Positions 21,483 to 33,430 of a stretch of DNA of 64,000 nucleotides are shown in pieces. Within the stretch, counting starts at the first letter, position 1. Each line of letters opens with the position of its first letter. Made by a program: the position numbers and the translations under genes. Below the pieces are notes generated by a model. That model saw only the letters and a program-made list of their open reading frames with translations. It was not told where the DNA came from and searched no databases. Source of the DNA: Callipepla californica brunnescens (taxonomy: Eukaryota; Chordata; Aves; Galliformes; Odontophoridae); the NCBI GenBank assembly GCA_023055505.1, contig JALIRH010000023.1, forward strand, positions 8,128,423-8,192,422. The letters run 5' to 3'.

Positions 21483-23306
21483 ATATCCTCTACAGTAATT
21501 CAGCCTATAAACTTGAAGCCATGTGTTTCCACAATTCTATTTTGCTGCTTCTTTTTCTTTGCAAATATCTGCAAAAGTTCTTTAGCTAAGAAAGGTGAGT
21601 TCTTGTCAATGAACCAAGTGCTGTTATTTTGTTTCAAGGCTTTCTGGGATCCTCAGGGATACATGCCCTCAGGCATCCTGACCTCTGCATTGAAGTCGTG
21701 TGGGTTGCTGAAACTGCGTCTCTGGGTATTCAGTGGTGCAAATTAAATTAAAATACAAAACAAAATCACAGAAATGTCTCAGTGCTAGAATTTTGCAAAT
21801 TCTCTATTCAACAGAGATGCTTCCTGGATGGAAAATTCTTCGTGTAGGTGTTAAGTAAAAGGCAGCCAACCTCCTGTAACTTGGAAACCTCCTTGTAGCA
21901 CAAGAAGCAAAGGAAAAACATGCAGATACTGGGAAATGTTCTTATATAGCTTCAGAGAGTTTTTGCTCTGCTTTTCAGCTGCTGAAGTCTCAGTATTGAA
22001 AACACGCTTCTCCACATTACTGATAGAACACAGTAAAATGGAGCCTGAAAGTTATTCCTCAGGAATAAAACCAGCCTGTAATGTAAACTATGTAGTGGAT
22101 GATCAAACCCCTTGTCCCCAATCTAAGAAAAATATGGCACTCTTATCATACTGCAGATGCGAAGGATTTAGTAGTTGTTTATACAACTTTTTGCCTTTAA
22201 ATTTGCCTATTACACTGAGAACTCATTGAGTCAGAGACTGCCTGCTGCTATATGTTTGTACAGTGTATAAAATAATAGGGTCTAAAACCTCGCATGCTGC
22301 AAGGATATAGACATAACACACATCACTATTAATGGAAATTTTGAGCAGTAACAAAAATTATCTCTAACAATAATTTCTCTACCTAAAATATTATACTATA
22401 AGCAAGTAGAAAAACGCAGTCCTCAAAATTCAGCCTTCTGACAGGTTTAATGAAACTGTGCTTTGTCATTTTAAAATAGTGTCTGTGCATGTCTAAGGTT
22501 TGGCTGGAAGTGTCAGAGAGAAATTCCCCATAATCAGTGTCAGATCCTTTCTTTGCAGTGTATTTGTTAACATACATCTTTTCTCTTCCTGTTGTCATTA
22601 TCTCATGGTGCTTTGAGGGCTGTCTCAGAGAACTCACAGACAAAAAAATAACACCAAGTGGGAGAGAAAAAAATGCAATCAAAATATGCTCAAAATTTCT
22701 ATGTAAGATCTCTCCCTTGGGGGATATGGAAAGTTAAATTCACTTTCTGAAGTGGTAAAAAGCTCAAAGATGTGTTCTATACCTGCACAGTCACTCCAGC
22801 TGCAAACATAGAAATTAAATTGTGCTTCAAACTTTATCCAGCTGTAAAGGATCTTTGTCAATGATGGCAATTAATCCTGCTTTATTTCCTTTTCTTGAAC
22901 TACTTTTATATAAGTCTGCAGATGTGATGCTGGAGGTACACAGCCACAGTGCCATAATTATGCACTGACCATGCACTGATTTTGTCATAAAGGAAGAAGA
23001 AAACTGTTTTAACACGTTTATTCCACAACACCAGGTCACAATTTGGAATCAGTTTATATGCCTCTCATTGTTTGTTTCTCTGATGTGACAACTAGATCAA
23101 CGCAATGACAGTTACGCTATTAAAAGTGCGCACTGGGGGGGTTCAGGGGAAGCAAGATTCAAAACAAAGTCCGAGGCTGAACACAGAGATAATGCATCAT
23201 TCCATCACAGTGCTCTACCAGCATTCCCAGGATAGCCAAGACGCAAGCCCATAACAATTTTCACTAGGAAATTAGGGTGTTAAATCTAGCACATGACAAT
23301 GTACTT

Positions 23307-23351
23307 AAAAAAAAAAAAAAAAAAAAAAGAAAGAAAGAAAAGGAAAAAAAG
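23307..23351. repeat. Homopurine tract: A22 plus (GAAA)n
   Basis: Forty-five consecutive purines: A22, then GAAA units, AGG and A7. Simple sequence, likely length-variable. Confidence 0.93.
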
Positions 23352-24835
23352 CGACAAACCACAGTTGTGACAAAACAATGAAAAGCATCTGTCCCACATG
23401 TCAAATTGTGCACATGACATCATCGGATATTCTGTACTTGTTTGCTGCCATTCAGACCAACCTGCCCTACAGCCTGAGCTTTGTGCTCCAGGGTCAGCGG
23501 GCTGGAAAATTACCACATGCTGTCACAGTTAGCTCAGCCAGGTCTTGTTATCATCGTTTCCAAGGAATCCATTCTTTCCTTTATTCTACATATTGAGCAG
23601 ACATCCTTCCATGGAGGCTTTGGCTGCAGTAGCTGGAAGGGCCAAATGTTAATGGGTCGCTATTTTTGGCAGAATAGCAGTGCAATACATCAGAAAAAAT
23701 ACCCAGACAGCTCACTGACACTGTTTTAAGACTGCTAGACTTACTGGGTAGCGTGTGAAGAGATTTTATGCACAAGACTCCAATAAACAAAGAGTATTGT
23801 CTGTGTCAGTATACATAACCCGTAACTTTTTCTTCCCCTCTAGAGCAGCATAGAAAGAAGCAAGAAAGTGACATGGATGGCCAATGCTTTTTGCAGGGTG
23901 GATCTGTGGGATGTGTGCAGGAAACCATACAACCAACCATGATTTATAAGGGATATTATTGAGCTCCCGGGTGGAACAAAGGAGTTTTATTTCAAGCCTG
24001 CTTTACTATCAGCGTGACTGATAACAGAGCACGTGATTGTGGAAATTTAAAGCTTGTGATTTGTGTATGTCATAGCTGATGTATCAAAATGAAGGCAGAG
24101 CACGCCTTTCTTTGCTGGGCATGGAATTTCAAGTGAATTGTTTGTACTAATGACAGATTTTATTTTCCTCTTAGGAAACTGAAATTCCCAGCTTGCTCAG
24201 AAAGTGTATAGTAATTTTTGAATATTCAGGAAAAAAAAAAATTACAATAAAGAGTAATATCTTTGAGTTATAATGTTGCTCCCAAATGTTGATTGTAGGT
24301 TCTGTTGTTTTTTTCAGTTCAAACTCTTTTCTCAGCGTTTTCCCATGCATCCACATGCTGTCAGAGAGTTTATAGCCTGGATCCAATTGGGAGGAGCTCC
24401 TGCTTGTGGCAGCTCTGCTGATTTCACCCACCTCCAGCCCACCACCAAACAAGGAGGACCAGGCTCATGTGAATGGAGATGGGTAGGGCTTCTCCAGAGA
24501 GGATGTATCCCTGCCATAAGCAATAGTGATGTTTTAGGTGCCCCACTCGTGTTAGAAATAGATGTTCAGATCTTTTAATTTGAATGGAGTCTTGTGAATA
24601 ACATTAAAACATTCCATGCAAACAAGTCAGAAAAATATCCTTGTGAAGAGGGATGAACTTTTAAAAAAATGCTTAAAGATAAATCCACAACACAAGTGTC
24701 TGCAAGATCCTGGGACTTATTTGCCAGATCTGAATATACTCTTCTGAATCTGATGTCAGCATGCTGCTGAGGAGAGAATGGATTGGACTTGGCAACCACT
24801 GCTCTCTGCTCACATTTTGGGTACTGAGTCCTTTA

Positions 24836-24861
24836 ATTATTATTATTATTTTTTTTTTTTG
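24836..24861. repeat. (ATT)n plus poly-T
   Basis: About four ATT units run into a T12 or so stretch. Low-complexity sequence. Confidence 0.85.
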
Positions 24862-26576
24862 TCTGTGAACAACAAATATCTTGATAGCATGACCTGGCTG
24901 CTCCTGTTGTGACAGCTTGTGATAATTAGCTAAGGTTACTGGTGTTTCAAAAAGCCTACACGAGTTTCAGCTTTTCAAACATGCCTGCAATTAACATAAC
25001 TGTTATTTCAGTTAGTTTGTTTTATTGGTAATGGAGAACTCTTCAAAGAACTGCACAAAAGATAAGAGCTCTATATATCTTGCTTCCTGCAAACAGTACT
25101 GAATGAACAGGAAGAATTTGCAGGCTCTCTAAAAAACATATGAAAAGTATTTCAGATAGTAATGTGATGTGTGAAAATACTTGCACTAACCAAAAGATAG
25201 GTTGGACAGTTCACATCTCTATGAAATATATTCTATTTCAACTAAGATTATTTCTCTGTCTGGCAGCTAATTTTTAAATAGTTCCCTTTTTCAGATGAGT
25301 GTAAGAGCCAATTGAGATAAATTTATTTTTCCATAAAAATAATCTATAGATTTCCTAAGCCAAGCCCTCCAAGCAATCATCATAATCAATCTGTGAACCA
25401 TAAATAATGTTATCTTGGGATAAAAATATTTTTTCAGTATTCAAATATTGCATTAAGATAAGCACTATAATTTAGGATTGATAGCCTGACTATGATGTTT
25501 TTTAAAAAAAGTATTCCAACAATTGTATAAGAAGCTTAAAAAAGAGGAAAAAAAGAAGGGAGAGAGACTGAGAGAATGAAAGAGTGCGATAAATGACAAC
25601 ACTATTTAAAAATCGATTATTTCAGGCATTCTGAAATGTGATGTTTTGTCCTTAATTTTTGCAGCTTTTGTATTTGTGCACACATGTTATTTCCAGTATA
25701 TTTAGGGAAGACAGGAGCTAGAAGTGAAACAGGAATAAATTAATAGGAATGGGACCTTTGCGTGGTCTTTTAAAAGTGCAACAGCAAATACACAGATTGC
25801 ATTATTCATTGCAGCAGATTTTCCCTATCTTCACGTGGCAATAGAATCACTTCAGAGTGGGGAAAAAGTGCAAAAAGAAATGCATTTTCAAGTACAGTGG
25901 CATATAAATAACTACATCCTGCTAACGTTTTTGGATGTTAGAGCACTTTATTTGTTTGTTTATTTTCCCTCTCTGAGAAATCCGAAGTTTAGTCCTTGAA
26001 AATTGTAACAACCTGCTACTTGCCTTTTATTTTTTTTTTTAACCTAATACGGTTCTTCTGTCACTCTTGGGGTTACACCTCCTTTTCTGTTTATCAGAAC
26101 AAAAAAGATCTTCTGATTTCATGGAGCAAGAACAAACCTGCTCAGCCCCAAGCCCACCATCCTGCTCCTTCTCTTTAGCCATTGGAAATCCATGTGCAGA
26201 GGAACAGTGCAGCCCCACTCTACAAATCCCAAAGGATTCAGCTCCTGTACTCTCCTCTCCTGCAGCCCATATGTAATAGAAGACATTACTGTAAGTTTAC
26301 AGTCATGTCTTTCTCTTCTTCCTTTTGTACAATGAAGATTACCACCAGGCAACATTTCAAGGATTCAACCTGCTGTTTCTTATGTTACGTTTTGCTTTGT
26401 CATTTTTTGTCATCTGGGTCAGTCACCTCAAGTCTCATGAGGAAGAACTTAACTGCAAGCTATGAAGTCTCTTTCTTTAAACTCCAGACCAGTAAGTAAT
26501 CACTAGCACTTATTTGAAATTTCAGGTGATTCTTGCTCACACTCTATATTGAGAATTAGACCATTTCCCAAAATGT

Positions 26577-26650
26577 TAAAAACAAAAACAACAATAACAA
26601 CAAGAAAAAGACACACACAAAAAAAACCACAACAAAAAATAATCAACAAG
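26577..26650. repeat. A/C-rich simple repeat (CAA/CAAA type)
   Basis: About 74 bases almost wholly A and C, mixing CAAAA, CAA, ACACAC and CCACAAC units with a few G and T. Low complexity, similar in kind to 36851-36916. Confidence 0.85.
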
Positions 26651-28717
26651 TACATAGACAAAGTAAAGAAAACAGAAAAGGGTAAGACAATCAGAACTGG
26701 AATGTACGCTTGTACATATGAGCAGTTTTAGCTGCAACTGCTTGTGCCAAGCCAGGCTGAGAGAAGATACAACTGCATAAATTGTTGTTTACAGTTTGTT
26801 AGAAAGATTATTCTTTAGCAAGACCACAAAAGAGAAACAGGATTTTTATAAGACACAGATTCAGAAGTTAAAACTGAGTTATTTAGCAATCCAGTGTAAT
26901 TTCTTACTGACCCTAGTTCCACATATGAAAAACAAAAGGTCTGAAAATTCAGATTGAGGATCCTAAGAAATGAGAAGTGAAACTGGGGTGGCAATGGAGA
27001 CAGAAGATTCTTACTGTGGACTTCCAACAGTGAGTAAAATCAGCTCTTAGTTTTCATTAACCTGCTTATCACCAAGGTTGAGCCAGTCTACAAAGGTATG
27101 TGGAAGTTTCACCTGAGGTTTTCCACAAGAGAAAAGCTGTGTCCCAGCAAGCATTGCCCTTGCATTTCCCAAAGGTGTGTAAAGCCTAGTTTATCTCTCC
27201 CAGCCTTATGTTGGATCTTGGGCCTGTCTGACCTACCTCTGTCAATATATGAACAAATTATAAAGCCAGAAAGGATATTCCAGGGTATGAATATTAGATA
27301 ATTAAGTCAAAATGGCTTAGAGAATCCATGTTACTTCACCATATGGAAATAAAAATGCCTATGTTCATACAAAAACTTCTGAAAGACTCTAGAAAAAAGA
27401 ATGGTAGTAAGCGTGATTGTGGCTCATGGTATTGTTATTGTCCAAATAAATCTTTCTTTAGCATGAGTGTTACACCTGTGCTTTTGACTGCCATCTTTTC
27501 CTAATAAAAGTGCAGATACTGTAGTATCCTTAGTGGAAGAGAATAAAGCAACTGAGGAATGTCTCCCACTGAATTGTTTGGGATTTTGTTCAAAGAATAT
27601 AGCTGACATAAAATTCATAATAAGGACATTTAAGGATGTTTAAGACAATATGCCTCCTCATCACTTTATTACCTTCAATTCTCTCTCTAAAAGAAAAGCA
27701 AAAACAGTTCTGCCAAGTATGTGAAAAATCATATAGGCTTTATCTACACAACCCATTGTAATGTATTAACAACTGTCTATGGTATTAGCCATTTTCTTTC
27801 ATGTTACATTAGTATCATGGACGTCTAGAATTTGATTGCCCTAATAAAACATGACCTTATAACTATTTCAAACAATTTTCATAACAAATTAGTGAAAATG
27901 AAGGTTAACATAATCTGGGATGGAAACTACGGATAGAACATGACAACATTTTCATGTTTTTTCTTGAGTATTAATGCTTCCTTTTCCCATTTCAACATTT
28001 TCCTCCAACATCCCATTCATTGCCTTGTAGGATTAGCACATTATCTCTTACTTTCAAAATTAAATTAATAAACCACAGAGAACTGTTGTAGAAGATATTT
28101 TTAACATCTTTTATCAAATTAACAGCTGCCAAGGGGAATGATTATGGCTATTGTTAAGGCTTGTGTAAGAAAACAAAATCAGAATTTTAGTAATAAAACT
28201 ACTGAAACTTAAATAAGATGCAGATCAAGAGAAATTCCTAGGAGAGTTGCTTACTAATGATATAGCATTTTTTTTTCAAAGAAGTGGGGATAACTCTTTT
28301 ATATTATACAGTCAGTATTAGAAAGAAAAGAGCACTGCCAGGTGCTCTCTAGGGATTAATCTTGTGTCAGCCAGCAAGAAGATCTGCTTGTTTTTATCTT
28401 CACTTTCTCAGATGCTATGATTCAAGACTGACTTGAAAGCTGAAAGATTAGAGGCATTTAATGGATTTCTGAGTTCTTGGCTGATTGCAACATGATTTCC
28501 TCACTTTAAGAAATTAAATAGTTTAAGAAGAGAGTGAAAGGCATCCATGATTTCTGGACTCTTTTTTTTTCTAGTCATATTTATATAAAAAGATTTAAAC
28601 AAAGCTCTTTCAAAGTCTTCCTGTACCACAAAAGAAAATCACTGATATGGAAGGGTGGCAAGGCAGTGATGCAGACTGATGCCAGCAGTTCAGAAGGAGA
28701 TTTAGCCTATATTCACA

Positions 28718-28747
28718 TTTTTTCCTTCCTTCTTTTTTTTTTCTTCT
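28718..28747. repeat. Pyrimidine tract (T/C)
   Basis: Thirty consecutive pyrimidines, TTCCTTCC-like then T12 or so. A second T-rich run follows at about 28771-28787. Confidence 0.85.
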
Positions 28748-30018
28748 GCATATGCTATTGCAATTTGTACTTTTTTTTTTTCTTTTACTAAGCATTGTCA
28801 TACTCTAAAAAGATTTGCAAATATAATTAAAGATGTCAGGAAAATCTAGAGAGGATGGGTGGGGAAAGAGATCATAAATGCTTAATTGCTTTGGAAACTC
28901 TTTAAAAAGTAGTCCCATTTCAAAGTCTTCTCTGGGTGAGAGATCACATTCATTTCTCAGCAGAAGGCACATTTTATAGGCCCACAGAACATATGGCAAA
29001 GAGGGCAGAAGAGGTGATAGTTTCTACACCTATGAATGCAGCACAAGAAACAAAGAAGAGAAGGTAGAAGCTTTGACTCAGTTCTAGAGCTACAGTACTG
29101 GCATAAACAATCTGATGGGAAGAGTCCTGTGATAACTGTGGGATTCTGAGGAATCTGGGCTCTTCAGTGAATGGCAAATGAGGCAGGGACTAGTGCTGTA
29201 TGTGAGGGAGGGTTCCCTGAGATCACACTGACATTGCCATCTGTTGTAACAAGAAACTTGCCTTCTGAAAACTTGTGGTCAAAGGGCCTCAACAACTCAG
29301 TATCTCCTTAATGGTTCTCTCTCATCTATTTCGTTCACATCCAATGGTAGATTTGTGGATAGCTCTTTCAAGATCCTCAGTACAATGTCATTTTAGCCAA
29401 TTTTTGGGCACTGAAAACCAAAGTGACTGAAGAAACTGGCTCCACCAGAGTAAACCACAATCAAAACAAACACAGAAAACTGTCACGTGGTCCGGCTCTA
29501 CAGATCAATGATGATCAGACATGGTAGTACTGTATAATCAAACTAGGAGTGTCTCATATCCAACAGATCCTCAGGGAAGTAAGTAGTCTCTATCCATTCA
29601 CAATAAAAAGTGCAATGCAATGCAATTATGAAATGTTACTGTTTCCAGAAAATGTAAGTAGCATTGTATTTTGTAGAAAGGGATTTGTTGGTCCTCTAAA
29701 GATGAACCAAGGTTAAAAAACGAAATGAATTCACAGAAGTTGTCATCTAAGTTTCCAGTACAGTCAGAAAATTGAACTTCAAAAGCTGTACAATTCCAGC
29801 TGCTCACTATTGCTTGCTGAGAATTAAGTTCAGCCACAGGTATGGATTTTGAAGACCTGTAGTAAAGCATTTAGATAAACACTCATGTCCTTCCTTGAGC
29901 TGACAGACAAGTCTTGGATCACTTTGGTAACAGCCAATAGCCTCTCAGAAAATGTTCTCTTTGACTGCTGCATGAGCCCAACACCTTCCACATGGTTTAT
30001 TTCATTTTGAATTCTCAC

Positions 30019-30170
30019 TGCACTTTTTAAGTGCACAATTAGTTAAGCCTCACAACACCACTCTGCAGGTGGTACTGTGTTATTATGTCCATTTAGCAGA
30101 TGTTAAAAATGAAGTAGTTGATGTTAATTTCCAATGTCAAACAGAAAAGTCATAGCTACAGCAAAAGGGG
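30019..30170 (-). mobile_element. MIR SINE fossil
   Basis: The plus strand reads 'gcactttttaagtgcacaat', then 'ttaagcctcacaacacc', then 'gcaggtggtactgtgttatt', 'atgtccatttagcagatg', and later 'aatgaagtagttgatgttaa' and 'aaagtcatagctacag'. This matches in order and spacing the reverse complement of MIR: '..taatcctcacaacaaccc', 'gaggtaggtactattattat', 'ccccattttacagatg', 'gaggaaactgaggcac', 'ggtcacacagctag'. Divergence is high, as expected for a repeat more than 100 million years old. MIR traces are known but sparse in birds. Confidence 0.75.
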
Positions 30171-30735
30171 CATTTATAACAAGCATTATCATCTTCAGTG
30201 TTCTGTAATCCTTAGCACAAAATGACATCAAAGTAATTACTAGAACGTTCTGGTAAAGTGGAAGGAGTGTCTTTGAATAATGAAGACAGTATGCAAGGTT
30301 CAATATCCTGCAGCATTAAGGCAGGTTTCTGGAGACCACTTACCTTTCTGAATAGCATGGTGTGCAGCAGGAGAGGCTATTTTGCCAGCAGCATTTTCTT
30401 CTCAGGTGATCTTTTTACTTCCAGCATGTTTCAGAAGTTTCCTGTAAACTCACCCTTCTGAAACAAACATCTAGGCACTGCTCACGATATCCAGCAAGGA
30501 GGAAACCTTTCCATTTCTGCACCTCACATGTAACTTGGGCACACTGTGGGTGGCTAAGAATCTTGCAGATTCCAACACTGTTCAGCTGGGCAGGAGCAAC
30601 TGGACACAAAAGATCTTCAGACCCTCAGAAGAGGGCCAGAAATACTGACAGCAAGGTTATGATATGTACAAAAAGTGCAGTGGATCACTTAGCAATTCAG
30701 ATTGCTGTAAAACTAATTTGTCCACATACCTAAGT

Positions 30736-30764
30736 AAAGAAAGAGAAAAAAAAAAGAAAAAAAA
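30736..30764. repeat. Homopurine A-rich tract
   Basis: Twenty-nine purines, mostly A with isolated G. Low complexity. Confidence 0.85.
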
Positions 30765-31420
30765 TATTTTAGGCTGGCCAGACTGATGATAAAACAAATT
30801 AGAAGAACACAGTTGTTGCTGAGATTATAATGAGATCTACTAAGACTGCAAAGAAGTGCAAGGAATTACAAGGGATGAAAAGATGGTTGAAAAACTGACT
30901 TTGCTCAGTAAAGACAAAATAGAAAAAAAGAAAAAAGATGAATTTCAAAGTTTGCTGCAAATCCTTTTCAGACTGAATTGCTTGTTGTTGTATTACCTGC
31001 AACCCTGAAATAAGTCAGAGGTCTTCTCAGGCAAATTCAGAATTACTAGCTCAGCTTTGTGGTTCTGAAGAAGTCTTCAACACTGATAATTATAATAATA
31101 ATGATGGTTGCTGCTTCCAGAAATAAGCACAGAGGGTGAATTGCTGCCTCCCTAAAATCTGTCCAAACACTCTTTACACTCCCAGGCCTGAGCTGGTGTT
31201 TGCACATGACATATCACTGCTTTGCTGCAATGCCAGTAATGCAGACTGTTCTGGAGGTAGAAGTATGAAGAGTAGGAGCAATTAAGGAGTTACTAGAAAA
31301 TAAAGGAAATTCATAGTTTGCACGTTGTTATCTTCTACTGTTCTGGCCACAAGTCATATTCATTGACTAGAATGGTAGCTGATAGCTCAAAAGGCTCTCA
31401 AGTGCCAGATTTAAATCATT

Positions 31421-31462
31421 GTAGAATCATAGAATGGTTTGGATTGAATATGGGATCTTTTG
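31421..31462 (-). mobile_element. CR1 LINE, minimal 3'-end fragment
   Basis: The plus strand reads 'tagaatcatagaatggtttg' then 'gattgaatatgggat'. The first part is an exact-looking reverse complement of the CR1 tail and terminal phrase ('..caaaccattctatgattcta'). Similarity fades within about 40 bases. Confidence 0.7.
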
Positions 31463-32226
31463 AGAATAAGAAAAGGGAAAAAAAACAACTTGTCTCTTAG
31501 TTTCAACTGTACATACTATAGTACCAAAGGACTCACACTGCTGCCTCTTAAGATGTCATGTAGATTGGGACTTCATTTTTTCACTGCTCTACTTTTCTTT
31601 GAAATGGTATGTTATTACTTATTGGTGGTGACTGTGTTGAAAAACAGTATTTTGTAGCCGAGAATTCTCTCTGTCAACAGTGTTATTTTGCTCTTTGTAT
31701 CTGCTGTGATTTCCACAGAAATAAATAGGAGGCATTACTTTCAAAAAAACTTATGCATGTTCTTTGATCGTTGTTTTCTGACTTGTTGGCTTACATTTTC
31801 CACAGAATAACAACAGCAGTGTTGCCTTCCAGTGTTTTCCCTTCTAATACATGTTCTAATTAAGATTTTTTTTTTAATATTTTTGTTTATATGACTTGCT
31901 TGCCATATTTTGGAACCAACAAATTTTGAGGTAATTCATTCAGTGGTTTTTGGAGAAGCTTCACTCAGATTTTATTTACTCAGTCTACTGACTTTCAGAT
32001 TTTCTTATTTTTCTATAAACTTCCATTAAAGTGTAACAGACTAGTTATACGTCTTAATGCTAATTTCATCATCATTCTTCTGCTTCTGATTCTTATCTTC
32101 ATTCAAGATTCCTCTGAAAATTATCCGTCAATTTTTTTCTCCTACTTGCTGTTGTCTCTTATTTTAGTTCCTCAACTACCATCCTTATGCATAATGATAT
32201 TTTCTGTCTTCCACATTCAATTTTGG

Positions 32227-32271
<45 letters not shown>

Positions 32272-33145
32272 ATTTGTGAAATCTTATGAGGAACATTTTT
32301 TTTTAATTTAGAGTTTTTTTTCCTTTTTGGAAAAGGTGAAAATTACAGAGCCATGGTCTGATTTCAATAGAAGGCATCAGATTATTAGAAAAAACACTGT
32401 AAGGAAAAATAAGTGAAAAAGGTTTGTTGAGTATTAATGGATAAAAACAGATTGAAAATGCAATATGATTTTTCCCAAAGGTAGTCTTTTGCCATACTAA
32501 ATGTATGTTTATAAACTTTAGTTATACTCAAGAGAAAGCTATCAAATAGATACAGATAGAGACATGTAAAGCCCGTCTGACTTCAGTTAAGCATCTCAAA
32601 TACTGCTATAATGGAAATTCCCAGCTAAATTGGAAAGAATAGGAACTAGCTGAATAAGTGTGAGGTGAGCATGGAGCTGAAAGACGAGATGACAATGTAT
32701 ATGCTGAAAGGAGATGCATCAAGAAGAAGGACAGTGAGAACTGTCTTCCTTATGGCAATAGCATTCAGTCCAGTCTGACTCAGTAATGATTAATCATTAG
32801 TTTCATTAGTTACCTTGGCAACCTGAAATGTAGTACTCTACTAATGGAAATATCATGCTGAATTAGATCTTAGATCTCAGTGCTCAAATGCTCAAAAATA
32901 GGAGCAACACTGTAACCTTGAAGTACAACAGAGCAATCTTGATAGTTGGAAAAATATGAACTGATGCAATACAAGGTAGACAGTGCAGAATCTTTACCTA
33001 AGGAATGAATAACATAAGAATTTTTTTTTTACTAATAGTTTTTTTTTTTCTCCTAAAACATCTGATGATACTGGTGACTGGATTACTAGAATTCACCAGT
33101 GATGATGCAGCCATTACAAAAGGACAGGTGAGGTATTTCTACCCC
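31463..33145. other. Unassigned AT-rich DNA with (TATC)n
   Basis: Contains the tetranucleotide microsatellite at 32229-32272. The rest is AT-rich DNA with short T runs and nothing recognised. Confidence 0.55.
32229..32272. repeat. (TATC)11 microsatellite
   Basis: Eleven uninterrupted TATC units (44 bases), read directly. A perfect tetranucleotide array of this length is usually polymorphic. Confidence 0.97.
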
Positions 33146-33430
33146 AGATGAGGCTGCCCAGGGCTCCATCTAACATTGACCTGAGTCTCCAAGAATGGGG
33201 CACCCACAGCTCTCTGGGTAGCTGTGCTGACTAAACCTTACTAGGTTCTTGTGGGCCCATTCCTCAAGCCTGTCCAGGTCCCTCTGGATGACTTTTTTCC
33301 TACCAAAATCTAAGCACCACTCAGCTTAGTATAATCAGAAAATTTGCTAAGGAACACTATCCAGGATGTTGATAATGATGTTAAAGAGCTAAGATCTCAA
33401 GGGAGATCCCTTTTCTGAGGGAAACTGTGG
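33146..33430 (-). mobile_element. CR1 LINE with large internal deletion
   Basis: Read on the minus strand. From 33430 down to about 33240 it encodes the RT palm and beyond: a block like LSKFSDYTKLSG (the usual LSKFADDTKLSG, RT motif C), then IQRDLDRLEEWAHKNLVRF. The sequence then jumps at about 33235 to the CR1 3'-end region ('ctacccagagagctgtggg', 'gccctgggcagcctcatctg'). The part normally between, covering most of the ORF2 C-terminal region, is missing. The second aspartate of the FADD motif is replaced by tyrosine, so this copy is catalytically dead even apart from the deletion. Confidence 0.85.

Larger units (their letters stand above)
21483..31420. other. About 10 kb unassigned AT-rich DNA
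   Basis: Holds homopurine and simple repeats (23307-23351, about 24836-24861, 26577-26650, 28718-28747, 30736-30764) and the MIR at 30019-30170, listed separately where notable. No gene or CR1 is recognised. A good donor-like site (AAG|GTGAGT at 21595) follows an acceptor-like 'cctctacag' at 21495, but the pair directly abuts the CR1 tail and I give it little weight. Confidence 0.5.

Noticed and set aside
21496..21594. Signal-peptide-like frame (hydrophobic core rich in F, C, L) ending at an AAG|GTGAGT donor
   Set aside because: The longer frame starts at TTG, not ATG. The in-frame ATG alternative gives only 22 codons and a stop before the donor. The acceptor lies immediately after a CR1 tail. 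Probably chance.
28410..28440. 'gctatgattcaagact' as a CR1 tail
   Set aside because: A single octamer-like word with no CR1 3'-region phrase upstream.
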